Assembly (NCBI GenBank): GCA_040398805.1
Contig: JBBATK010000003.1
Span: 195,758 to 259,757 of the forward strand
Reading direction: 5' to 3'
Length of the DNA stretch: 64,000 nucleotides
Origin: JBBATK01 sp040398805
GTDB taxonomy: Bacteria; Bacteroidota; Ignavibacteria; Kapaibacteriales; NICIL-2
In this document: piece after piece, positions 17,186-24,536 of the stretch
Position numbering within the stretch: the first letter of the stretch is position 1
Layout of the letters: each line of letters opens with the position of its first letter
The notes under the pieces: model-generated
Seen by the model: only the letters and a program-made list of their open reading frames with translations
Told to the model about the DNA's origin: nothing
Database searches by the model: none
Position numbers and translations under genes: made by a program

Positions 17186-18793
17186 TTAACGTATTGGAAC
17201 GGAATCGAGTTTCCGACGACGCTCATAAACGACATAATGTTCGAACTGCCAGCGTGGACGGAATTGTTCCTTCACGACGCTGCGGAATGGCTCGCTCTTC
17301 TCGATGATCTCCAGACTTGTCTTTGTCTTCGTATTGAACATCATGCTGGAGTCGTTCACACCGGCAACGATCCAGGAGGAACGATGCATTTCGTCCGCAT
17401 AGCGCCGCCTCCACTCGTCCGGAGCATAATCCGCCAAGGCGAACTGCGATGCAGCGGCGAACGAATGAGAAGCTTTCCCGAGCAGCAAAGCGATGCGAGG
17501 CGAATGGATTGCGGCCACCACGACGTTATCGTCCGAAGCCCTATACCGCAGGATACTGTCCGCCACGCTTTGCTCCTCGGCCCTGTACATCCCAAGGACG
17601 TTCCGTCGTTGAATAAGCGAATCGTATCGTGATCGGTTCGTCAGACCTGATACCGTCTGGCCTGCATGGCCCATGATACGGAACAGCGGACTCCACACGA
17701 GGAGCACCGCCATTGCCACCGAAACGACAAGACGCTCACGACGTTCGGACCACATTCTCCGCAACCACGCAAACAACTCTACAGCTCCCACGGTGGCGAC
17801 GATAGATAACGGCACCGAGGCACGAACGAAGTGATAGGTGAAGAATTTCCTCTCGATCATCATGGTGCCCATCAGCACGACGAACAGAAACGTCACAAGC
17901 CGAAGTACGCGCCGCTCGTGCTTGTCCCCCGACAGCATCCTTCCCGCGCCGACAATGGCAAAAACGGCGAACGCCACGGAGTAGTGATCGAATACCAATC
18001 GTACCACTGATTTCCATGCCTCACGGAACCACGACGCATCGACGACGGGCTCCGATGCATAGGCACCCATGAACGTCAGGAGATTGCCGAATCCATCGAG
18101 AGCTCCGGGCGACAGTAGCGAACGCCATATGACTGCGGAAACGACCAGAAGTCCGGTGAGCACACCGGTCCATTTCTTCAGTAGAACCGCTACATCGGTA
18201 CGGTGCTCCGACACATCGGATATGGCAAGGACGAGGACCACTGCCCCAAGACTGAGTTTCAAACCGATGAGGACCGCGAGCATGGATCCTATCCATACAC
18301 CGCGCGAGAAGTGGCGCAGGTTGTCGTCCCGAAGTTGGGCGACGATCAGAATGACCATCGGCACGATGGAGAGCGCTTCGGCCTGGATGACCGTGACGTA
18401 GCCGATACTCACGTACGTGACCGCCATCAACCATGTTGACAGAAAAGCGCGCTCCGCACTTCGGAAGACCGGTACGAGAAGATATCCTGCGATGAACAAC
18501 GACACGAGGATGAGAAGTGCGTCCGCCACATGGATTGCCACTTCATCGCCGCCGCTCACGTACAAGAGAAAACTCGCCAGATCGTAGACAAGAGGTGGCT
18601 TTATGTCGACGATATCCTTGTATAACACCAGACCGCTACGAAGCGCGTCGGCGACACGGAGGAAAATCGACACGTCACCGGAATGCGGGAACATCGTCAC
18701 GGGGAACAGGGTCACGACCATCGCAACGAACCAACGTGCCACCAGTTTCCCATGGCCGCGGACGAACTCGATGAACAACCTCCAAGAGTGCAT
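17186..18793 (-). CDS. Glycosyltransferase family 39-like membrane protein
   Basis: 535 residues. About eleven hydrophobic helices in the first 375 residues, then a soluble C-terminal domain of about 150. The first external loop contains 'FPHSGDVSIFLRVADALRSG' and 'LYKDIVDIKPPLVYDL', matching the acidic-loop pattern of PMT/ArnT (GT39, GT-C fold) enzymes in which 'yrDi-d-KpP' carries the catalytic Asp. Such enzymes transfer sugars from polyprenyl-phosphate donors to lipids or proteins on the outer face of the inner membrane; the acceptor here cannot be read. It lies 29 bases downstream of trpS and 32 bases upstream of the fumarylacetoacetase-like gene. Confidence 0.7.
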   Translation of the reverse strand: MHSWRLFIEFVRGHGKLVARWFVAMVVTLFPVTMFPHSGDVSIFLRVADALRSGLVLYKDIVDIKPPLVYDLASFLLYVSGGDEVAIHVADALLILVSLFIAGYLLVPVFRSAERAFLSTWLMAVTYVSIGYVTVIQAEALSIVPMVILIVAQLRDDNLRHFSRGVWIGSMLAVLIGLKLSLGAVVLVLAISDVSEHRTDVAVLLKKWTGVLTGLLVVSAVIWRSLLSPGALDGFGNLLTFMGAYASEPVVDASWFREAWKSVVRLVFDHYSVAFAVFAIVGAGRMLSGDKHERRVLRLVTFLFVVLMGTMMIERKFFTYHFVRASVPLSIVATVGAVELFAWLRRMWSERRERLVVSVAMAVLLVWSPLFRIMGHAGQTVSGLTNRSRYDSLIQRRNVLGMYRAEEQSVADSILRYRASDDNVVVAAIHSPRIALLLGKASHSFAAASQFALADYAPDEWRRRYADEMHRSSWIVAGVNDSSMMFNTKTKTSLEIIEKSEPFRSVVKEQFRPRWQFEHYVVYERRRKLDSVPIR

Positions 18794-18822
18794 AGGATAC
18801 GGTTGGAAGGGGATGGGTGAAA

Positions 18823-19848
18823 CTATTCGGACCAGAATCCTACTTTTCTATACACGGTCCGAAGCGTCTTTCGAGCGCGAGCAGTCGCCCGCTCCGCTCC
18901 GCTTCGAACCACCTCGGTCAGGAACGGAACGTTGGAACGGACCTCAACGAACCGCTCGCGAACCGGCCGCACGTAGTTCACGACCGCGTCGGCAACGGCC
19001 GACTTGAACGCTCCATAGCCTGCCCCGCGGAACTCCTCTTCAATCTCCGACAGCGACTTCTTCGTCGTGATGTGATACAGTTCCATGAGATTCGCGATGC
19101 CCGGTCTGCGTTCATCGTACACGATATCGGTGCCGGAATCGGTGACCGCTCGTTTGATCTTGTTGCGGATCTCTTCATCCGTATCCGTCAGGAAGATCGT
19201 CGCTCCCTTGTTCGGATCCGACTTCGACATCTTCTTCGTGGGTTCCTGCAGGCTCATCACGCGACCGCCCGCCTTCGGTATGAACGGCTCCGGTACGGCG
19301 AAGGTGGGAGAGTATGCGTTGTTGAAACGATTGGCGATATCCCGCGTCAGCTCCAGATGCTGCTTCTGGTCCTCACCCACCGGCACAAGATTGGCCTGGT
19401 ACAAGAGGATATCGGCGACCATGAGGATGGGATAGGTGAACAGTCCGACGTTCACGTTCTCTTCGTGCTGCTGGGATTTGTCCTTGAACTGGGTCATCCG
19501 ACTCGCCTCGCCGAAACCCGTGAACGTGCTCAAGACCCATGCGAGCTCGGCGTGCGCCGGCACGTGACTCTGGATGAACACCGTCGATCGTTCCGGATCT
19601 ATACCCGCAGCGAGGAAGGTGGCCACGCAATCCAACGTCCATTTACGCAAGTCGGCAGGCTTCTGTCGCACCGTTATCGCGTGCATGTCCACCACGCAGA
19701 AATAGCACGCATAGGTGTCTTGCAGATACACCCAATTATTAAGCGCTCCGATCATGGTGCCGAGCGTAAGAACGCCGCTAGGCTGGACTCCACTGAAGAC
19801 CACCGGCGTGGATTCCGGTTTTTCCGGTTGCGAGGACGTTTCAGACAT
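18823..19848 (-). CDS. trpS: Tryptophanyl-tRNA synthetase
   Basis: 341 residues, class Ic synthetase charging tRNA-Trp. The N-terminal 'FSGVQPSGVLTLGTMIGAL' (about 18-36) includes the HIGH-equivalent signature, and 'KKMSKSDPNKG' (about 205) is the KMSKS loop. 'DMHAITVRQKP' and 'PVGEDQKQHLELTRDIANRFN' are typical TrpRS segments. An ATG nine codons upstream (19875) overlaps the -7 promoter element at 19873-19880, so translation must begin at 19848. It is the first gene of the minus-strand operon that continues with the GT39-like, fumarylacetoacetase-like and YVTN genes. Confidence 0.96.
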   Translation of the reverse strand: MSETSSQPEKPESTPVVFSGVQPSGVLTLGTMIGALNNWVYLQDTYACYFCVVDMHAITVRQKPADLRKWTLDCVATFLAAGIDPERSTVFIQSHVPAHAELAWVLSTFTGFGEASRMTQFKDKSQQHEENVNVGLFTYPILMVADILLYQANLVPVGEDQKQHLELTRDIANRFNNAYSPTFAVPEPFIPKAGGRVMSLQEPTKKMSKSDPNKGATIFLTDTDEEIRNKIKRAVTDSGTDIVYDERRPGIANLMELYHITTKKSLSEIEEEFRGAGYGAFKSAVADAVVNYVRPVRERFVEVRSNVPFLTEVVRSGAERATARARKTLRTVYRKVGFWSE

Positions 19849-19872
19849 GATTCTTTTCGTCAGGTTGAGCTG

Positions 19873-19880
19873 CAAACATA
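19873..19880 (-). promoter_or_regulatory. -7 element for the trpS operon
   Basis: TATGTTTG on the minus strand is a perfect TAnnTTTG, 24 bases before the trpS ATG. No strong -33 element at 19-base spacing. Confidence 0.6.
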
Positions 19881-20009
19881 CTCAGCAGGCAGGCATTCAC
19901 ATTGTCGGCACTATCTCCCGCGCTCCCCTCGTGCGTCCCATCATTTGCCTTGGTCCGACCTTCGGACAACGGAATGCTCGTTCCCTCGTCTCCCTCGAAG
20001 CGTGCTCGC

Positions 20010-20017
20010 TATCTTCG
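20010..20017 (+). promoter_or_regulatory. Possible -7 element for the rhomboid gene
   Basis: TATCTTCG, one mismatch to TAnnTTTG, 58 bases upstream of the rhomboid ATG and downstream of the other in-frame ATGs, which supports the short reading of that gene. Confidence 0.4.
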
Positions 20018-20075
20018 CAACAGACCGTCCATCGAAACGCACTTCATTCTCTATCCACGACCTCGGAACTCGACG

Positions 20076-20684
20076 ATGACCGATACACCCATTGCCTTCT
20101 TCATCATGTATCTCACCATAGCGGCCAGCCTCGTCGCCATGTTCGTGCCCGGGTTCGGCGAAAGCGCCGTCTACCACCCCTACAGCGTCGCCCGCGGCAA
20201 GCGTCTTCACACCCTCATCACGGGCAATCTCATCCACGGAGGCTTCGCGCATCTGGCATTCAACATGCTCTCGTACTACTTCTTCGCCTTCCCCTTGGAA
20301 CGCATGGTCGGCAGTGTGAACTTCGTTCTGATCTACATATGCAGCATGCTCGTGGCCGACATCCCGTCGCTCGTCACCCATCGCAACCATCGGCACTACC
20401 GCACGCTAGGAGCCTCCGGCGCCGTTTCCGGCGTGATCTTCAGCATGATCCTGTACTTCCCCACCGCGAAGATGGCACTGCTCTTCTTTCCCGTTCCCAT
20501 ACCGGCATTCGTGTTCGGACCTCTGTATCTTCTGTATTCATACTACGCCGCGCGGTCCGCCGGCGACAACATCAACCACGATGCGCATCTGTGGGGCGCG
20601 CTCGGCGGCATCCTCTGCACACTTGCCCTCGAACCCGCACAGGCGCTGGTCTTCTTCTCCGCGGTGAGCCAACAGGTTCTTTAA
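20076..20684 (+). CDS. Rhomboid family intramembrane serine protease
   Basis: 202 residues, six predicted membrane helices, compact bacterial rhomboid. Catalytic Ser115 is in 'LGASGAVSGV' on helix 4 and the partner His171 in 'NHDAHLWGALGG' on helix 6. The helix 2 motif 'HGGFAHLAFNM' (about 54-64) supplies the oxyanion-side His and Asn. It cleaves membrane-spanning substrates in the inner membrane; in some bacteria rhomboids process sorting tags of exported proteins, but no substrate is evident here. The ATG at 20076 is used because the upstream part of the open frame (from 19902) has no membrane-protein character and a -7 element lies at 20010. It converges on the IgGFc-domain gene. Confidence 0.92.
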   Translation: MTDTPIAFFIMYLTIAASLVAMFVPGFGESAVYHPYSVARGKRLHTLITGNLIHGGFAHLAFNMLSYYFFAFPLERMVGSVNFVLIYICSMLVADIPSLVTHRNHRHYRTLGASGAVSGVIFSMILYFPTAKMALLFFPVPIPAFVFGPLYLLYSYYAARSAGDNINHDAHLWGALGGILCTLALEPAQALVFFSAVSQQVL

Positions 20685-20768
20685 AAGTCGAGTGGACCGA
20701 CGACCGGTCGAAAGGGTTACAGCATCCGCAGCGCAAGCAAGGGAACTTGGACTGGGTGCGAGCGTCCA

Positions 20769-23141
20769 TTAAGGGAATATGATGACCTGGTGCGCAACGT
20801 ATCCCTGGCATTCGGCGACGAGGGCATAGAATCCGGGCGTCAGACCGGCAAGGGAACTGCGGAACGTGTATTCGCCCTGAGGAAGGTGCTCATCCACGGG
20901 ACAGGCCACGCGCGAGCCGTCGACCGCATAGATGCATACACGCACGCTGGCATCCTGACCCACCGCGACGTCGAAGGATATGGTCTTGTCCTCATTCGAC
21001 GAAGCGGCGACGGAGCGAAGAGACACGGGTTCGGCCACCAGCTCCACGTTACGCAACGACTCCACGCAGGTGGCAAGATGGATAGTCATCCCCGAACCCT
21101 GGTCGATACTGCAATCGGTGGTGGAACTGCTCAGCTGCAGTCGGATGTCGGGCTTCGTGCTGAGGTTCCTACTCAACCGCGAGACGAACCCCACGAGGAA
21201 GACGACACCGTCGCGGGAAATCGCCGTATCGCCCGTTGCGACGACGACGAGACGTCCCTGCGCCGCATCCGAGAGACTGTCCACGACGTCTACGTTCCAT
21301 CCCGAAGGCAACGACGAACCCGCCGTGACCTCGTCGGTGGAACCCATGAACGCGGGATCATACGTGATTGTCGCGGTGACTCGGGTGGTGCGTAATGAAT
21401 CCCACGCCGGCGATGCGGCCGTCACCGACAAGCGGAACCGCGATCCTACGGGAACATCCAGACGATCGAGAAGGGATGCGGAACGCAGTGCGTACGTCGC
21501 AGGGATCTTCCGTACAAGAAGCGTGACCGTGTCGGAGCTGAAGCATCCGAGCGAGTCCGCTGCCGTCACGACGTACGTCGTCGTGCGGTTGACGTTCGCC
21601 GTGGTCATGGCGCAGGTATCGCAGCTCAATCCTGTCGATGGTGTCCACCGGACGTTTCGGACAGCGTTCGTCGCTGTGAGAACGGAGGACGATCCCGGAC
21701 AGACCACCCTGTCGGGTCCGGCCGATACCGTTTGCTCCACGACATCGGGAAGGAACTCCATACCGCCCACATAGCCGTACGAATCGGCGTCTCCATACCC
21801 GTACACATAAAGTCCGATCGGCGACGCCGACGAAATCGTGTGCGCACCGTCCGTGATAGGAACGGACACATAGGAGAAGCATGAGTTCGGCACCTCGACA
21901 GCCGACGCCGATATCCGTGCGCCATCCAATCGGATGGACGGCATATCCGCCGTGATCCCCGTGACGGTGATGTAGTGCTGAAGATACACCGACCCGACGC
22001 GGACCGTGCTGAACCGATAGCCCGTACTGTACTGCCTGCGGGGAGGAATGACCATCATGAAGGGATCGCCGGGATCCGACGTTCCGAGTCCCGCCGTCTT
22101 CTTGAACAACGCCACCATCGTCTTCTTCGACGTCGTCACCAAAGCTCCCGCTGTAAGGTCGCCGTCGTAGAAGGTGTTCGCTTTCAGTACTGCGACACGC
22201 ACGTTGTTCACGCGCACCTCCGTGCTGTCGGCGCACGCAAGGATCCGGTATTGGTCGTTACCGGTCCTCCAACCGCCGACGGGCTGGATGAACGGAGTGA
22301 GCACGTAGCGTGTCCCCCACACCGACACCGGGAGTAACTGTTCGTACAGATGGTCCCGCGACCCGGACAACGAGGTCACGCCCACACGGGCTCGTTGATG
22401 TCCGCCGAATACCGCTACCGGCTTCGACGAACGCACGGTACTTCCCGTAAGATCATAACCGCCGTTGTTGGCGGTGGTATACGATCCCTGCACCAGATAC
22501 GCCTCTCCGCGCTGAAGGGTCACCGTCCTCACGGCCGTGCCGCCCACAGACGTCGGCGCCGACGGTGTGACGGTGACTTGGGTGTTGTCTTCTCCGGCCA
22601 CCACACAGAACTGCGACGGGGTCGAATTCGTCGAGATGGTCGGGAAGCCCGATTGTATGTCGCTCTTCAGACTCATGACCACATAATCGGAGCCCAGGCA
22701 GGACACCGGCAATACCAGAGAAGCGTCGCTACTGCGTATCGCCTTGTTGAGTGCATACACGCTCACGTCGTTGTCCGTGGTCACACGCACCGATGCCGGA
22801 CTCGCCTTCTCGTTATCATTGGCTGTCGTGAACGACTCCCGATAGTTGTATCCTCGCAGCTCATAGAGCGATGGCGCGAAGCCCAGCGTGAATATCTGCG
22901 CAGGATTCGCGATCGAAAAGGTGCGATTGACGACAGCGCCGGAGCGGTCACGAAGCTGGACGGTGCCTTTCGTGGGCACGGTTGCCACAATGGAAAGATA
23001 GAGGGAGTCGGAGGTGGACGTGGACTCGTGATAGTTGGGAAGAAAACTCACAACGAAATCCTTGCCGCGCGTGGATTGCTGCGCGCTCGACGTTCCCGTG
23101 ACGAGAACCAGGACAAGTATGAGGAGGTAACATTTCTTCAT
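20769..23141 (-). CDS. T9SS-secreted protein with IgGFc-binding-type N-terminal domain
   Basis: 790 residues. Signal peptide about 1-20 (MKKCYLL...SSAQQ). Residues about 25-475 match the IgGFc-binding N-terminal domain frequent in bacterial surface proteins: 'STRGKDFVVSFLPNY', 'YNYRESFTTANDNEKASPASVRVTTD', 'FGGHQRARVG' and 'LYEQLLPVSVWGTRYVL'. An Ig/PKD-like module ('SAGPDRVVCPGSSSVLTA' ... 'TTYVVTAADSLGCFSSDTVTLLV') follows at about 495-560, then a beta-rich cohesin-like region. The last 80 residues ('VRVCIYAVDGSRVAC' ... 'LTPGFYALVAECQG') form a T9SS sorting domain. The domain name comes from mucin-like homology; immunoglobulin binding is not implied. Probably a surface adhesin. It is 133 bases downstream of the PilM-like gene. 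Confidence 0.85.
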   Translation of the reverse strand: MKKCYLLILVLVLVTGTSSAQQSTRGKDFVVSFLPNYHESTSTSDSLYLSIVATVPTKGTVQLRDRSGAVVNRTFSIANPAQIFTLGFAPSLYELRGYNYRESFTTANDNEKASPASVRVTTDNDVSVYALNKAIRSSDASLVLPVSCLGSDYVVMSLKSDIQSGFPTISTNSTPSQFCVVAGEDNTQVTVTPSAPTSVGGTAVRTVTLQRGEAYLVQGSYTTANNGGYDLTGSTVRSSKPVAVFGGHQRARVGVTSLSGSRDHLYEQLLPVSVWGTRYVLTPFIQPVGGWRTGNDQYRILACADSTEVRVNNVRVAVLKANTFYDGDLTAGALVTTSKKTMVALFKKTAGLGTSDPGDPFMMVIPPRRQYSTGYRFSTVRVGSVYLQHYITVTGITADMPSIRLDGARISASAVEVPNSCFSYVSVPITDGAHTISSASPIGLYVYGYGDADSYGYVGGMEFLPDVVEQTVSAGPDRVVCPGSSSVLTATNAVRNVRWTPSTGLSCDTCAMTTANVNRTTTYVVTAADSLGCFSSDTVTLLVRKIPATYALRSASLLDRLDVPVGSRFRLSVTAASPAWDSLRTTRVTATITYDPAFMGSTDEVTAGSSLPSGWNVDVVDSLSDAAQGRLVVVATGDTAISRDGVVFLVGFVSRLSRNLSTKPDIRLQLSSSTTDCSIDQGSGMTIHLATCVESLRNVELVAEPVSLRSVAASSNEDKTISFDVAVGQDASVRVCIYAVDGSRVACPVDEHLPQGEYTFRSSLAGLTPGFYALVAECQGYVAHQVIIFP

Positions 23142-23274
23142 TCGCTCATCAATCGCGGTTCAAACAATTCACTGTCCCACGCCGTCGGATCATCTATCGG
23201 TTTCACCGTGGACGCAGACCTCGTTCCAAGAACACGCTCCCTCGCCGTTCGTCACAAGGCATGCAGACGCACCG

Positions 23275-24201
23275 TTATGGTGTCGCTGTTGCCGCCGCCT
23301 GACGTTGAAGAATGCTTCCGACGTTCACCGCAAAGCGGTGAGCGGACCGGGAGGCGAAGCCACGATGCTGCTCGTCGAGCGTCGTCGTGCACATGCGGAA
23401 CGAATTCAATCGTTGGACGGACCGCACGAGTCGTTCCAATCGGGTCTCCAATTCCGCTATGAGAGCAGGCGTTACCGCGTTGCCGTACAAGACCAGTGCC
23501 GGCTGTGAATCCATCGTCGTCAGGATGTTCTCCTCGCATTCCCGCGCTATCACTTCCGATGCCGTCTGGCCGTCGGCATACGGAACGATGTTGAAATATG
23601 CGGTGACGCGCTTCTGCAGAACGGAGACGTCGCACTGCGCCCCGTCGACATTCACCAGGACCGTGGTCTCGTCGTTGTTCTCCGGATACGAGTACAAGAA
23701 TGCGGAGTGCGCGGACACATGTCGGACCACGAACATGCAATCCATGATTCCCAGGCGCATGAAGACTTTGCGGATGTTGTTCTCGGCAGCCTTCCTGTTC
23801 AGCACCGCAAGCATCACGGAACCCGTGTCCCGAAGGCTCCGCAGAGGATAAAAGGCGGCGCGATACGATGGCACGCTTGTCTCGGGCGCGCTCTGCATGA
23901 TCTCCAGTTCTAACAATTCCGTGATCTGGGTTTGCGATGCAGCCGGCAGATAGGGAATGTACCGTGTGAGAACGGCATTGGAAGGTAACACGATACGGAC
24001 GTCCTTGACCCGGTCGACAACGGATTTCACGTAGGCGACGAGTTGCGAGCCGATGAGCGTTTCTTCGAAGTCGTCGAGGAACACATCATACCAACCACTG
24101 AACTGCGTCAGGTCGCTCAGCTGCCATCCCTTCACGTTCGGTTCGAACAACGCACAAAGCACGGAGTCGTCATTGAATACTATGCTGAGTGTCGCTTCCA
24201 T
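23275..24201 (-). CDS. PilM/GspL-like actin-fold protein (tentative)
   Basis: 308 residues, no signal peptide. The layout suggests an ASKHA fold like PilM: an N-terminal beta-rich segment 'ATLSIVFNDDSVLCALFEP'; a central stretch 'VRIVLPSNAVLTRYIPYLP' followed by 'ITELLELEIMQSAPE', similar to the PilM sequence before the membrane-anchor pocket; and 'TTVLVNVDGAQCDVSVLQKRVTAYFNIVPYADG' (about 185-217), comparable to the phosphate-2 loop. The canonical glycines are partly missing and no pilN/O/P/Q genes follow. It could be a cytoplasmic scaffold of an envelope machine. It is divergent from the MltD-like gene with 335 bases between. Confidence 0.45.
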   Translation of the reverse strand: MEATLSIVFNDDSVLCALFEPNVKGWQLSDLTQFSGWYDVFLDDFEETLIGSQLVAYVKSVVDRVKDVRIVLPSNAVLTRYIPYLPAASQTQITELLELEIMQSAPETSVPSYRAAFYPLRSLRDTGSVMLAVLNRKAAENNIRKVFMRLGIMDCMFVVRHVSAHSAFLYSYPENNDETTVLVNVDGAQCDVSVLQKRVTAYFNIVPYADGQTASEVIARECEENILTTMDSQPALVLYGNAVTPALIAELETRLERLVRSVQRLNSFRMCTTTLDEQHRGFASRSAHRFAVNVGSILQRQAAATATP

Positions 24202-24536
24202 TCCTTATGTACGCGCTTTGTTCTCTTCCGCTTGTTTACTCGTAACGCGGGAAAAATACGAAGGAGACGGAGCATGACGAACCGCACCGTGGATACCGAT
24301 GACCGCGTAAGTCGCAACATCGGCTGCATGACGGTTCGAAGCCCGTCGGCTCTGTCCATCGGCGGGTCGTCGAGTGCCGCCACTCGTTCGAGTATCACGA
24401 AAACGGACCGGCCGTTTATGGGGATAAATACCTTGTTGCTGTGGAAAACTGAAAGTATATTGCTCTGCACGCATAAAGATCCTCACAATGGAGAGGACGG
24501 TGTGCGCTTTTTCTCTTGCCAACCGGAGGATGCTGA
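24202..24536. other. Divergent intergenic region between PilM-like gene and mltD-like gene
   Basis: 335 bases without a gene. Minus strand: TATTTTTC (24258-24251) preceded by TTCG exactly 19 bases upstream, a near-consensus promoter for the PilM-like gene. Plus strand: the AT-richer stretch 24440-24465 with TATATTGC is a weak candidate for the mltD-like gene. No hairpin with T-tract was seen. Confidence 0.45.
24251..24281 (-). promoter_or_regulatory. Probable promoter of the PilM-like gene
   Basis: TTCG (24281-24278), 19-base spacer, TATTTTTC (24258-24251): one mismatch in each element of TTTG-N19-TAnnTTTG. It ends 50 bases before the ATG at 24201. Confidence 0.5.

Noticed and set aside
18817..20079. 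420-codon plus-strand open frame opposite trpS
   Set aside because: Antisense to a confidently identified synthetase; basic, domain-free sequence.
22350..23462. 370-codon plus-strand open frame opposite the IgGFc-domain protein
   Set aside because: Arg/His-rich shadow crossing a real gene boundary; no start signal.
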